Source: Lactifluus volemus
Lineage: Eukaryota > Basidiomycota > Agaricomycetes > Russulales > Russulaceae
Length of the DNA: 64,000 nt
Assembly (NCBI GenBank): GCA_022376515.1
Contig: WTXI01000069.1
Location: 62,001-126,000 of the forward strand
Reading direction: 5' to 3'
Shown: positions 34,720 through 45,631 of the stretch, piece after piece
Position numbering within the stretch: the first letter of the stretch is position 1
How the letters are laid out: the number at the start of each line of letters is the position of its first letter
Notes under the pieces: generated by a model
Database searches by the model: none
The model's input: only the letters and a program-made list of their open reading frames with translations
What the model was told of the DNA's origin: nothing
Made by a program: the position numbers and the translations under genes

Positions 34720-34943
34720 ATGTCTTCGTCCACGAATCAAGGACCGAATCAGGCCGTCACCAATGTGAACCAAACCGGCGCAAACACGAGCGCAGCCACG
34801 ACTCAGGCACAGTCAACGACAACCGCACAGACCGCCCCTCCGCCGACCACTCCTATCCGTCCCATACTCTCACCAGATGATATACCGCTCACCCCAATGT
34901 TTATCTCTGACCCTACCTGGCCTTCCTCTTTGACCCTTAGCCT
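34720..34943 (+). pseudogene. Gag start of copia-3, cut off after about 75 codons
   Basis: MSSSTNQGPNQAVTN through FISDPTWPSSLTLSL, identical in type to the gag start at 44402 (minus). At 34943/34944 the sequence changes abruptly to the inverted integrase tail; little or no shared sequence lies at the join. Confidence 0.85.
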
Positions 34944-37900
34944 GTTGACGGTGGCGAGGTGATTGATGGTGGTGTGGTGTTTGATGGCGGCGTGCTTGCG
35001 GGGGTTGTTGGTGATTCATTGGCTGACGGCGTAGCGTTATTTCCCGGGATGATTTTCCCGGGGCGGAATGGTCGAGGGGTGCTGTCAAGGTGCTCAATAA
35101 AAGTCACATGGAACGAGTTAAAAACTTTGTCAATCTCAGGGTCCCAGAGGCGATATGCCCTTGAATGGGGGGTATACCCGATCATGACACAAGGAGAAGA
35201 ACGTGAGTACAACTTCGGTTGATCGTGGATGAGGGCATAGGCGGCACAGCCAATCTCTCGTAGGTGAGAAAACGACGGGCGTTCGCCGAACCAAAGTTCG
35301 TAAGGGGTTTTGCCATCGAGGGCGGAAGTGGCGACACGGTTCGTAAGGTAGCCGGCGGTGAGGCAGAATTCATCCCAGAGGTCGTCGGGTGCTTTGCAGG
35401 CAATGCGCATGGCTCGCGCGCGATGGAAGATCGTTCGGTGCAGGCGTTCGACTTTTCCGTTTTGTAGTGAGGTGTAGGGGGCTGTTCTGTAGTGAGTAAT
35501 ACCATATTTATCACACCAAGCTTTACTGATGTATGAGACGATTTCGCCGTTGTCGGTAACGATGGAACGAAGCTTCGAACCACTTTGGTTTTCGGCTGCT
35601 TTGTGCCAGGCTAGCAGCGCGAGAATCGCGTCACCCTTGGCTTTCAAGGGGATCGTCCAACTGAAGCTGGAATAATCATCAATCACATTCATGCAGTACA
35701 GACTTTGAGTTCGTGAGGGGGACGACATGGGTCCACAAAGATCAATATAAACACGGCCCAATTTTTCTAATGACTTGGAATGCTCGCGGACTTTCGGAAT
35801 CGGTGTGCGGACTTGTTTGCCGAGAACGCATGCGGTACATTTCGCGGGTAGTGTGGACAGGTCAACGGGCATATTGTCCGCGACGCCAGATCGGGCCATA
35901 TCGATGACGGTCTGGATATTGCAATGGCCGAGGCGGCGGTGCCACGTCTCGAGATCGGGAACAACTTGAGAGACAAAAACATGGTCGGGCGCAACTAAAG
36001 GCTGAGACTGAGTGCGCGGGCGTGTTGCTTGAGGTAAGACATAGAGGTTGCGAGACTTTAAAAGAAGACCTGATGCTATTGTAGTGCCAGTATTGTCAGT
36101 GATCCAACAAGTGTCGGAGTCAAAGTGTGTAGTGACGCTGTTATGACGGTTCAGGGTTAATACAGACAACAAACGAACGCGGGAGTTCGGGATGTATAGG
36201 GCGTCAAATAGAGAAAGCTTTCCACCATTGGGGAGAGGGACGTCAATCGTGCCCATGGCTGTAGCATAGATAGAAGAATTCCCAAGGCCTTTAATGGCAC
36301 GAGGGGGAATGGAATGCAAATCGCGGAAGTCAGTCCGTACCGGAGAGATATGACACGTTGCACCGGTATCTAAAATAAACGGGGATGCATCGAGTGGGCC
36401 GTTGGTGCGGTCGACGTCGGTCGTGAGTGCATAGTTGGTCGTTGTATCGGGCGTGTGCCAGTCAGGCGAGTCATCGTCGTCGAAGGCGATTAGTGCTTCC
36501 CAATTACCCCCGGGATCGATGGGGAGGGGTGCCGGATCGGAGGTCGTCGGTTTCGTGGGCTCAGTCGTGGCGGTCGTTGTTACAGGTACGAAGGCGTACG
36601 TTACTCCGTTAATCACGATGTTGTTCGGTGCCGGTGTGGTGGTCGAGTTCGATGTCGTTGTGTTTGTGTTCGATGTTGGTGCGCTATCCGTGCTGGTCGT
36701 GGTGGCGAGGTGAGCGGAGTGTCCCGAGTTGGGCGTTCGAGGGTTACGTCGGGGGAAGCTTCGGATTTGAGCAGCGCGGGCTTCTTCAATGGTACGCCCA
36801 GCCATTTTGCCGCCTTGTCGGACGCAGAAGTCGATGTTGTGCCCGGTGCGATTGCAGTTCGTGCATACGACGTTTCGAAGCGGGTTTTCGGAACGGGCTA
36901 AAAGGGCGACGGATTGTGTATCAGATTGGGAGTTGTTAGTGGAACGCCGACGATGAAGTTCGTCTTCGTCCTGCAGTCTGGACAGGATTGCTTGTGCTGT
37001 GCAAGTGGGATCTCGCGTCAGTGCCTGTAAGGAAGATTGGAGCACGCGAAAGTGTTGTGAGGCGGCGTTGACGAGCCACGCGCAATGCATCTTGTCGAAA
37101 TCGGGGGTGCCCATTTTTACGAGCGACTCGTGAAGTTGATTGATTTTGGCAGCCGTATCCATGAGCGGTGTGCCGGGTACGAATTGAGTGTCCATTATCT
37201 GTTTCATGACGTGTGCTTGGGCATGCGTCCCAAGTAGTTCGTGACGTTTTCGAAGTGCTGAGTAGACGAGATGGGCGGTTGGAAGCTTGTTTGCGATATC
37301 GTAGTCGAATGGGGATACGTGTTGTAGGATGAAAGAACGGAGGGAACCGTCATTTGTCCACCAGACCCAACATATCTTCGGGTTGCTGGTAACCGGGTCG
37401 GGACAAGCCAGGGTACCGTCTAGCCAAGAGGACAAGCCTTGTCGGAGCGCAAGGAGTTCGAGGCGTCGGCTCCATTCTTGCCAGTTCGATGATTGTAGGC
37501 TAAGGGTCAAAGAGGAAGGCCAGGTAGGGTCAGAGATAAACATTGGGGTGTCAACGGGACGGGCGTCGACTTGGCCGAATTTCTCGAGGAGGCGATTGAT
37601 CATGACGGATTGTGATAGCGATATGGTCCGTGCGGAGCGATCACGGGAGAGTGCAATTCCAAGGGCGAACTTGGCAGGGCCTAACGCAGAAATGTCCCAC
37701 CTGGATGTCAGCAGTGCCTGGAAACGCTTATTCTCATCCGAAGATGAAGCAATTGAGATGATATCGTCAACGTGAACAGCAAAGAGGATTGTACCAGTCG
37801 TGGACTGACGTCGGTACACGCACCATTCACAAGGGAGGCGCGTAAACCCCCACTCGCGGACAGCGGTATCAAACGTGGCGTTCCAGACCCGACTCGCTTG

Positions 37901-38878
37901 CTTCATTCCGTAGATAGATTTCATCAATCGCATCACCCACCCCTCCTTTCCAGGCTCCTCGAACCCGGGAGGCTGTTCCAAGAACATGCTCTCACTGTCG
38001 GGGAGGACACCATGGAGAAACGCAGTCTTGACATCATACTGCTGGATATCCCAGTCTAGACAGGCGCCGAGGTGCAGCAGGGCACGAAGGGACTCGAGGC
38101 GCGTCGTGGGAGCGGCAGTCTTATCGTAGTGGATGCCATACTGCTGAGCATAGCCTTTGGCCACGTACCGCACTTTGTACCGCGTAATGTTGCCGGCACT
38201 GTCGCGTTTTCGCTTGCAGACAAGCTTCCCCTTCAAAGGGCGCTGTCCAAGGGGTACGTGAGAACGCGGGACGAGTACGAAGACATTCAGGTCTTTCAAG
38301 CTCTTCAATTCGTCGCGTCCGCCCGCAATCCAGAACTCGCGTTCTGGTGAGGCCAGGGCGGTGGCCCAAGAAGGTTCGTCGTCGTCACTGGGGCTGGGTA
38401 CCAGCTCGCCTGTCGAAAGAGCGGTAAGCACCTCATCCATGGACAGTGTGAGATCACATGTGTGGATGGGGAATAAGTGGTGCGAGTCGCGGAAACGGCT
38501 GTACTCCAGCAGGAGGGCTGTGGCGTGGTCTTCGGACGACGGTGCTGAACCATGTTTGGCTGCTTTGCGGCGTGCGGCAGCGGCTGTGCTGTCTGCGATA
38601 GCAGCAGCTAGTCTTGAGTCAGAGAGTGGGTTGGGGGAAACAGGTACAGGTATACGGGAAGAGCGACGTAAAGTAGTAGGTAATGTAGGTAAGTTAAGAT
38701 TATCGTTATCTGTGTCGGGTATCGTAGGGCTGGGCGTTATTGTAATTTGGTTGTTTTCTGGGGAATTAGGTACAGTACGAGGATCGGGCGGATGTGGTAT
38801 TTGCGCAGGTATTCTAATTGGGGGTATGCGAGGCGGTGCATCTACAGTAATTGTCGGCGTCATATTCGGTGATGGCAT
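34937..38878 (-). pseudogene. Chimeric 1313-codon frame: RT half fused to gag-protease-integrase
   Basis: On the minus strand one uninterrupted frame starts in the Pro-rich integrase tail (PPRIPPIRIP), passes through RT (KGYAQQYGIHYDKTAAP, VKTAFLHGVLPDSE, VHVDDIISIASS) up to ARPVDTPM and continues without a break as gag from MFISDPTWPSSLTLSL. After gag come the knuckle CTNCNRTGHNIDFC, protease LDTGATCHISP, integrase (HRRLGHCNIQTV, CTACVLGKQ, DLCGPMSSPSR, DNGEIVSYISKAWC) and the integrase tail, where it ends at the inversion join. The RT/gag join at 37545-37550 lies in a GGGGTG shared by both parents. The order is scrambled relative to a working polyprotein and RNase H is absent. Confidence 0.85.
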
Positions 38879-39002
38879 GGTATGTGGGGTAACAGGGGGG
38901 GGGGCGGTAATCGTAGCAGTAGGTAAGGAAGATGTTTGTTGAAATGGCGAGAGCGACTGTTGTATTTGATGGTGTGCGGGTACAGGGGTTGGGGCGGCGA
39001 TT

Positions 39003-39136
39003 TGATGGTAAGGGAGAAGAGAATGGTTTTATTACACCTCAAAGTGTTCTGTTTAAGTACTTGTACAACTCGGATAAGACATGTGATAATGATAATGACG
39101 TGCGATGCCAGTGACGTCACATCACAGACGTTAATA
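39003..39136 (-). repeat. Internal LTR of copia-3, inverted and 3'-truncated
   Basis: Minus-strand LTR from TATTAACGTCTG to CTTACCATC: 134 of 167 bp. The missing 33 bp start inside the first arm of the LTR hairpin (ACCATCAC). It sits directly downstream of a normal PPT and RNase H end (minus direction), so it is a true element end and not a random piece. Confidence 0.85.
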
Positions 39137-39412
39137 CTCCTCCTCATCGTGCGTAACCTACACTCGTGTAATCAACAAAAAGTAAAGGTGCCATGAGGCG
39201 GGAGAAAGTGAAGACGCAGCCATGAGTGTGCGTAGGATATACAATCAAAGGTAAAGGTGCCATGAGGCGGGAGAAAGTGAAGACGCAGCCATGAGGTGGC
39301 GGGTGAAGAAAAAGGTATACCATTCATCTGCTCCTCCTCAGCGGGAACACGTCTACGTGTGAGCACTGGCAGTCTCCTCCCGCATGGCAGGGTCATGATC
39401 GCTATCACAAAA

Positions 39413-41779
39413 TCACAGTCCAAGGGAATGGCGGAGGCGACAGAAGTCAGGTTTCGCCAGTGGTTTGGTGAGAACGTCGGCAACGTTCGAGGTAGTGTGG
39501 CATTGTGTAACTTTGAGGTCCCCGAGGGCAACAAGCTCGCGAATGTGGTGGTATTTTACTCGGATATGTTTGATGCGAGAGTGCCACACGTGGTCCTCTG
39601 CGATGGTGGTTGCAGCAACATTGTCGCAAAACAGGGGGGTTGCGAGCGCGGGGGGGAAACCGATTCCGTCCAGCAGTTGTCGCAAGAAAACGGCCTCATG
39701 TGACGCTTCATGCAAAGCAATGTACTCCGCATAGCACGAAGAGTCTGCGACGGTGCGCTGTTTCCTCGAGCACCATGAGATGGCGCCGGAGCCGAGGGAG
39801 AATACATATCCTGAGACGGAGCGACTGGTGGTTGGGCAGTTGGCATAATCAGAGTCTGAGTAGCCTGATAAGGATATGGGCAACGTCCCGCCAAGGACGA
39901 GGGATAAGGAGCGGGTGCCTTTGAGGTAACGCAGAACGCGCGTGGCGGCATCCCAGTGTTCGGGACGGTAGCAGTCGAGGAACGTAGCGAGTTTACTGAC
40001 TGCAAAGGCGATGTCGGGGCGTGTCCCGATGGCGATATACATGAGACTTCCGACCAGTTCCCGGTAAGGGGTGCGTGTAGTCCACTCGGTGATGGTAGAG
40101 TCGACCGGGGAACTCGGGTCAGGTCGTTCAAGGCGGACGCCAGTCGCCATAGGGGTGTCAACGGGACGGGCGTCGACTTGGCCGAATTTCTCAAGGAGGC
40201 GATTGATCATGACAGATTGTGATAGCGATATGGTCCGCGCAGAGCGATCACGGGAGAGTGCAATTCCAAGGGCGAACTTGGCAGGGCCTAACGCAGAAAT
40301 GTCCCACCTGGATGTCAGCAGTGCCTGGAAACGCTTATTCTCATCCGAAGATGAAGCAATTGAGATGATATCGTCAACGTGAACAGCAAAGAGGATTGTA
40401 CCAGTCGTGGACTGACGTCGGTACACGCACCATTCACAAGGGAGGCGCGTAAACCCCCACTCGCGGACAGCGGTATCAAACGTGGCGTTCCAGACCCGAC
40501 TCGCTTGCTTCATTCCGTAGATAGATTTCATCAATCGCATCACCCACCCCTCCTTTCCAGGCTCCTCGAACCCGGGAGGCTGTTCCAAGAACATGCTCTC
40601 ATTGTCGGGGAGGACACCATGGAGAAACGCAGTCTTGACATCGTACTGCTGGATATCCCAGTCTAGACAGGCGCCGAGGTGCAGCAGGGCACGAAGGGAC
40701 TCGAGGCGCATCGTGGGAGCGGCAGTCTTATCGTAGTGGATGCCATACTGCTGAGCATAGCCTTTGGCCACGTACCGCACTTTGTACCGCGTAACGTTGC
40801 CGGCACTGTCGCGTTTTCGCTTGCAGACGAGCTTCCCCTTCAAAGGGCGCTGTCCAAGGGGTACGTGAGAACGCGGGACGAGTACGAAGACATTCAGGTC
40901 TTTCAAGCTCTTCAATTCGTCGCGTCCGCCCGCAATCCAGAACTCGCGTTCTGGTGAGGCCAGGGCGGTGGCCCAAGAAGGTTCGTCGTCGTCACTGGGG
41001 CTGGGTACAAGCTCGCCTGTCGAAAGAGCGGTAAGCACCTCATCCATGGACAGTGTGAGATCACATGTGTGGATGGGGAATAAGTGGTGCGAGTCGCGGA
41101 AAGGGCTGTACTCCAGCAGGAGGGCTGTGGCGTGGTCTTCGGACGACGGTGCTGAACCATGTTTGGCTGCTTTGCGGCGCGCGGCAGCGGCTGTGCTGTC
41201 TGCGATAGCAGCAGCTAGTCTTGAGTCAGAGAGTGGGTTGGGGGAAACAGGTACAGGTATACGGGAAGAGCGACGTAAAGTAGTAGGTAATGTAGGTAAG
41301 TTAAGGTTATTATTATCCGTGTCGGGTATTGTAGGGCTGGGCGTTATTGTAATTTGGTTGTTTTCTGGGGAATCAGGTACAGTACGAGGTTCGGGTGCAG
41401 GTATTCTAATTGGGGGTATGCGAGGCGGTGCATCTACAGTAATTGTCGTATTCGGTGTTGGTATGGTATGTGGGGTAACAGGGGGGGGGCGGTAATCGTA
41501 GCAGTAGGTAAGGAAGATGTTTGTTGAACTGGCGGGAGCGACTGTTGTATTTGATGGTGTGCGGGTACAGGGGTTGGGGCGGCGATTGGCGGGCTGATAT
41601 AAGGAAGGATGGGGAGATTGAGGAAGTTGACGGTGGCGAGGTGATTGATGGTGGTGTGGCGTTTGATGGTGGCGTGCTTGCGGGGGTTGTTGGTGATTCG
41701 TTGGCTGACGGCGTAGCGTTATTTCCCGGGATGATTTTCCCGGGGCGGAATGGTCGAGGGGTGCTGTCAAGGTGCTCAA
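39413..41779 (-). CDS. copia-3 reverse transcriptase-RNase H
   Basis: The frame overlaps the end of the integrase frame and enters RT at KGYAQQYGIHYDKTAAP; RT has VKTAFLHGVLP, KSIYGMKQASRVW and VHVDDIISIA, followed by PYRELVGSLMYIAIGTRPDI and RNase H GYSDSDYANCPTTSRSVSGY with SSCYAEYIALHEASHEAVFL. It ends SLGL-stop; the copy at 44488-45573 reads on (SLGLRFCDSDHD) because a CGA there is TGA here, a CpG-type change. The true start is unclear; translation may come by frameshift from the preceding frame. Confidence 0.8.
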   Translation of the reverse strand: MSTLTAPLDHSAPGKSSREITLRRQPTNHQQPPQARHHQTPHHHQSPRHRQLPQSPHPSLYQPANRRPNPCTRTPSNTTVAPASSTNIFLTYCYDYRPPPVTPHTIPTPNTTITVDAPPRIPPIRIPAPEPRTVPDSPENNQITITPSPTIPDTDNNNLNLPTLPTTLRRSSRIPVPVSPNPLSDSRLAAAIADSTAAAARRKAAKHGSAPSSEDHATALLLEYSPFRDSHHLFPIHTCDLTLSMDEVLTALSTGELVPSPSDDDEPSWATALASPEREFWIAGGRDELKSLKDLNVFVLVPRSHVPLGQRPLKGKLVCKRKRDSAGNVTRYKVRYVAKGYAQQYGIHYDKTAAPTMRLESLRALLHLGACLDWDIQQYDVKTAFLHGVLPDNESMFLEQPPGFEEPGKEGWVMRLMKSIYGMKQASRVWNATFDTAVREWGFTRLPCEWCVYRRQSTTGTILFAVHVDDIISIASSSDENKRFQALLTSRWDISALGPAKFALGIALSRDRSARTISLSQSVMINRLLEKFGQVDARPVDTPMATGVRLERPDPSSPVDSTITEWTTRTPYRELVGSLMYIAIGTRPDIAFAVSKLATFLDCYRPEHWDAATRVLRYLKGTRSLSLVLGGTLPISLSGYSDSDYANCPTTSRSVSGYVFSLGSGAISWCSRKQRTVADSSCYAEYIALHEASHEAVFLRQLLDGIGFPPALATPLFCDNVAATTIAEDHVWHSRIKHIRVKYHHIRELVALGDLKVTQCHTTSNVADVLTKPLAKPDFCRLRHSLGL

Positions 41780-44402
41780 TAAAAGTTACATGGAACGAGT
41801 TAAAAACTTTGTCAATCTCAGGGTCCCAGAGGCGATATGCCCTTGAATGGGGGGTATACCCGATCATGACACAAGGAGAAGAACGTGAGTACAACTTCGG
41901 TTGATCGTGGATGAGGGCATAGGCGGCGCAGCCAATCTCCCGTAGGTGAGAAAACGACGGGCGTTCGCCAAACCAAAGTTCGTAAGGGGTTTTGCCATCG
42001 AGGGCGGAAGTGGCGACACGGTTCGTAAGGTAGCCGGCGGTGAGGCAGAATTCATCCCAGAGGTCGTCGGGTGCTTTGCAGGCAATGCGCATGGCACGCG
42101 CGCGATGGAAGATCGTTCGGTGCAGGCGTTCGACTTTTCCGTTTTGTAGTGAGGTGTAGGGGGCTGTTCTGTAGTGAGTAATACCATATTTATCACACCA
42201 AGCTTTACTGATGTATGAGACGATTTCGCCGTTGTCGGTAACGATGGAACGAAGCTTCGAACCACTTTGGTTTTCGGCTGCTTTTTGCCAGGCTAGCAGC
42301 GCGAGAATCGCGTCACCCTTGGCTTTCAGGGGGATCGTCCAACTGAAGCTGGAATAATCATCAATCACATTCATGCAGTACAGACTTTGAGTTCGTGAGG
42401 GGGACGACATGGGGCCACAAAGATCAATATAAACACGGCCCAATTTTTCTAATGACTTGGAATGCTCGCGGACTTTCGGAATCGGTGTGCGGACTTGTTT
42501 GCCGAGAACGCATGCGGTACATTTCGCGGGTAGTGTGGACAGGTCAACGGGCATATTGTCCGCGACGCCAGATCGGGCCATATCGATGACGGTCTGGATA
42601 TTGCAATGGCCGAGGCGGCGGTGCCACGTCTCGAGATCGGGAACAACTTGAGAGACAAAAACATGGTCGGGCGCAACTAAAGGCTGAGACTGAGTGCGCG
42701 GGCGTGCTGCTTGAGGTAAGACATAGAGGTTGCGAGACTTTAAAAGAAGACCTGATGCTATTGTAGTGCCAGTATTGTCAGTGATCCAACAAGTGTCGGA
42801 GTCAAAGTGCGTAGTGACGCTGTTATGACGGTTCAGAGTTAATACAGACAACAAACGAACGCGGGAGTTCGGGATGTATAGGGCGTCAAATAGAGAAAGC
42901 TTTCCACCATTGGGGAGAGGGACGTCAATCGTGCCCATGGCTGTAGCATAGATAGAAGAATTCCCAAGGCCTTTAATGGCACGAGGGGGAATGGAATGCA
43001 AATCGCGGAAGTCAGTTCGTACCGGAGAGATATGACACGTTGCACCGGTATCTAAAATAAACGGGGATGCATCGAGTGGGCCGTTGGTGCGGTCGACGTC
43101 GGTCGTGAGTGCATAGTTGGTCGTTGTATCGGGCGTGTGCCAGTCAGGCGGGTCATCGTCGTCGAAGGCGATTAGTGCTTCCCAATTACCCCCGGGATCG
43201 ATGGGGAGGGGTGCCGGATCGGAGGTCGTCGGTTTCGTGGGCTCGGTCGTGGCGGTCGTTGTTACAGGTACGAAGGCGTACGTTACGCCGTTAATCACGA
43301 TGTTGTTCGGTGCCGGTGTGGTGGTCGAGTTCGTGGTCGTTGTGTTTGTGTTCGATGTTGGTGCGCTATCCGTGCTGGTCGTGGTGGCGAGGTGAGCGGA
43401 GTGCCCCGAGTTGGGCGTTCGAGGGTTACGTCGGGGGAAGCTTCGGATTTGAGCAGCGCGGGCTTCTTCAATGGTACGCCCAGCCATTTTGCCGCCTTGT
43501 CGGACGCACAAGTCGATGTTGTGCCCGGCGCGATTGCAGTTCGTGCATACGACGTTTCGAAGTGGGTTTTCGGAGCGGGCTAAAAGGGCAACGGATTGTG
43601 TATCAGATTGGGAGTTGTTAGTGGAACGCCGACGATGAAGTTCGTCTTCGTCCTGCAGTCTGGACAGGATTGCTTGTGCTGTGCAAGTGGGATCTCGCGT
43701 CAGTGCCTGTAAGGAAGATTGGAGCACGCGAAAGTGTTGTGAGGCGGCGTTGACGAGCCACGCGCAATGCATCTTGTCGAAATCGGGGGTGCCCATTTTT
43801 ACGAGCGATTCGTGAAGTTGATTGATTTTGGCAGCCGTATCCATGAGCGGTGTGCCGGGTACGAATTGAGTGTCCATTATCTGTTTCATGACGTGTGCTT
43901 GGGCATGCGTCCCAAGTAGTTCGTGGCGTTTTCGAAGTGCTGAGTAGACGAGATGGGCGGTTGGAAGCTTGTTTGCGATATCGTAGTCGAATGGGGATAC
44001 GTGTTGTAGGATGAAAGAACGGAGGGAACCGTCATTTGTCCACCAGACCCAACATATCTTCGGGTTGCTGGTAACCGGGTCGGGACAAGCCAGGGTACCG
44101 TCCAGCCAAGAGGACAAGCCTTGTCGGAGCGCAAGGAGTTCGAGGCGTCGGCTCCATTCTTGCCAGTTCGATGATTGTAGGCTAAGGGTCAAAGAGGAAG
44201 GCCAGGTAGGGTCAGAGATAAACATTGGGGTGAGCGGTATATCATCTGGTGAGAGTATGGGACGGGTAAGAGTGGTCGGTGGAGGGACGGTCTGTGCGGT
44301 TGTCGTTGACTGTGCCTGAGTCGTGGCTGCGCTCGTGTTTGCGCCGGTTTGGTTCACATTGGTGACGGCCTGATTCGGTCCTTGATTCGTGGACGAAGAC
44401 AT
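41406..44402 (-). CDS. copia-3 gag-protease-integrase polyprotein
   Basis: 998 codons from MSSSTNQGPN. Gag N-terminal region, CCHC knuckle CTNCNRAGHNIDLC, protease with LDTGATCHISP (catalytic Asp-Thr-Gly), integrase zinc-binding HRRLGHCN..CTACVLGK and catalytic core with DLCGPM, DDYSSFSW, DNGEIVSYI and the Glu-containing LQNGKVERLHR. The frame runs through a Ser/Pro/Thr-rich tail to a run of nine C (plus strand G run ending at 41489), beyond which it stops and RT continues in the +1 frame. All catalytic motifs I can check are present. Confidence 0.85.
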   Translation of the reverse strand: MSSSTNQGPNQAVTNVNQTGANTSAATTQAQSTTTAQTVPPPTTLTRPILSPDDIPLTPMFISDPTWPSSLTLSLQSSNWQEWSRRLELLALRQGLSSWLDGTLACPDPVTSNPKICWVWWTNDGSLRSFILQHVSPFDYDIANKLPTAHLVYSALRKRHELLGTHAQAHVMKQIMDTQFVPGTPLMDTAAKINQLHESLVKMGTPDFDKMHCAWLVNAASQHFRVLQSSLQALTRDPTCTAQAILSRLQDEDELHRRRSTNNSQSDTQSVALLARSENPLRNVVCTNCNRAGHNIDLCVRQGGKMAGRTIEEARAAQIRSFPRRNPRTPNSGHSAHLATTTSTDSAPTSNTNTTTTNSTTTPAPNNIVINGVTYAFVPVTTTATTEPTKPTTSDPAPLPIDPGGNWEALIAFDDDDPPDWHTPDTTTNYALTTDVDRTNGPLDASPFILDTGATCHISPVRTDFRDLHSIPPRAIKGLGNSSIYATAMGTIDVPLPNGGKLSLFDALYIPNSRVRLLSVLTLNRHNSVTTHFDSDTCWITDNTGTTIASGLLLKSRNLYVLPQAARPRTQSQPLVAPDHVFVSQVVPDLETWHRRLGHCNIQTVIDMARSGVADNMPVDLSTLPAKCTACVLGKQVRTPIPKVREHSKSLEKLGRVYIDLCGPMSSPSRTQSLYCMNVIDDYSSFSWTIPLKAKGDAILALLAWQKAAENQSGSKLRSIVTDNGEIVSYISKAWCDKYGITHYRTAPYTSLQNGKVERLHRTIFHRARAMRIACKAPDDLWDEFCLTAGYLTNRVATSALDGKTPYELWFGERPSFSHLREIGCAAYALIHDQPKLYSRSSPCVMIGYTPHSRAYRLWDPEIDKVFNSFHVTFIEHLDSTPRPFRPGKIIPGNNATPSANESPTTPASTPPSNATPPSITSPPSTSSISPSFLISARQSPPQPLYPHTIKYNSRSRQFNKHLPYLLLRLPPPPCYPTYHTNTEYDNYCRCTASHTPN

Positions 44403-44469
44403 ACTGATTACGTGTTGGACGGTCTAGATTATGATGCTGATAGGGAGGTCTAAGCGTGGAAGATAGCGA

Positions 44470-44487
44470 GGCCCAGGGCCCATAACC
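44470..44487 (-). other. PBS of copia-3, inverted inner copy, at a rearrangement join
   Basis: Minus strand GGTTATGGGCCCTGGG begins at 44487. The normal neighbour (LTR end CTTTA) is replaced at 44488 by plus-strand RT sequence (codons for CEWCVYRR). Confidence 0.8.
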
Positions 44488-45573
44488 TGTGAATGGTGCG
44501 TGTACCGACGTCAGTCCACGACTGGTACAATCCTCTTTGCTGTTCACGTTGACGATATCATCTCAATTGCTTCATCTTCGGATGAGAATAAGCGTTTCCA
44601 GGCACTGCTGACATCCAGGTGGGACATTTCTGCGTTAGGCCCTGCCAAGTTCGCCCTTGGAATTGCACTCTCCCGTGATCGCTCCGCACGGACCATATCG
44701 CTATCACAATCCGTCATGATCAATCGCCTCCTCGAGAAATTCGGCCAAGTCGACGCCCGTCCCGTTGACACCCCTATGGCGACTGGCGTCCGCCTTGAAC
44801 GACCTGACCCGAGTTCCCCGGTCGACTCTACCATCACCGAGTGGACCACACGCACCCCTTACCGGGAACTGGTCGGAAGTCTCATGTATATCGCCATCGG
44901 GACACGCCCCGACATCGCCTTTGCAGTCAGTAAACTCGCTACGTTCCTCGACTGCTACCGTCCCGAACACTGGGACGCCGCCACGCGCGTTCTGCGTTAC
45001 CTCAAAGGCACCCGCTCCTTATCCCTCGTCCTTGGCGGGACGTTGCCCATATCCTTATCAGGCTACTCAGACTCTGATTATGCCAACTGCCCAACCACCA
45101 GTCGCTCCGTCTCAGGATATGTATTCTCCCTCGGCTCCGGCGCCATCTCATGGTGCTCGAGGAAACAGCGCACCGTCGCCGACTCTTCGTGCTATGCGGA
45201 ATACATTGCTTTGCATGAAGCGTCACATGAAGCCGTTTTCTTGCGACAACTACTGGACGGAATCGGTTTCCCCCCCACACTCGCGACCCCCCTGTTTTGC
45301 GACAATGTTGCTGCAACCACCATCGCAGAGGACCACGTGTGGCACTCTCGCATCAAACATATCCGAGTAAAATACCATCACATTCGCGAGCTTGTTGCCC
45401 TCGGGGACCTCAAAGTTACACAATGCCACACTACCTCGAACGTTGCCGACGTTCTCACCAAACCACTGGCGAAACCTGACTTCTGTCGCCTCCGCCATTC
45501 CCTTGGACTGCGATTTTGTGATAGCGATCATGACCCTGCCATGCGGGAGGAGACTGCCAGTGCTCACACGTAG
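44488..45573 (+). pseudogene. copia-3 outer copy: RT C-terminal half and RNase H
   Basis: Open from the join: CEWCVYRRQSTTGTILFA, VHVDDIIS, DARPVDTPMATGVRLE, RNase H core and C-terminus SLGLRFCDSDHDPAMREE to a TAG. It lacks the N-terminal RT half and cannot work alone. Confidence 0.85.
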
Positions 45574-45631
45574 ACGTGTTCCCGCTGAGGAGGAGCAGAT
45601 GAATGGTATACCTTTTTTCTTCACCCGCCAC

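Larger units (their letters stand above)
39137..44487 (-). mobile_element. Complete inverted interior of copia-3 (PBS to PPT)
   Basis: The minus strand carries PBS (44470-44487), leader, gag-protease-integrase, RT-RNase H, the 3' untranslated part with a 73-bp-spaced direct repeat, and the purine tract GATGAGGAGGAG (39137-39148). The 5' LTR expected above 44487 is absent; plus-strand RT sequence begins exactly at the PBS edge. Confidence 0.85.

Noticed and set aside
35000..38950. Two independent nested copia insertions as explanation for the inverted interior of copia-3
   Set aside because: A nested insertion would have its own complete LTR pair and target duplication at both ends; at 34943/34944 and 44487/44488 there is neither.
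39137..44487. Treating the inverted interior as an independent autonomous element
   Set aside because: It has no 5' LTR and only a partial 3' LTR, and its RNase H end carries a premature stop, so it is part of the composite.
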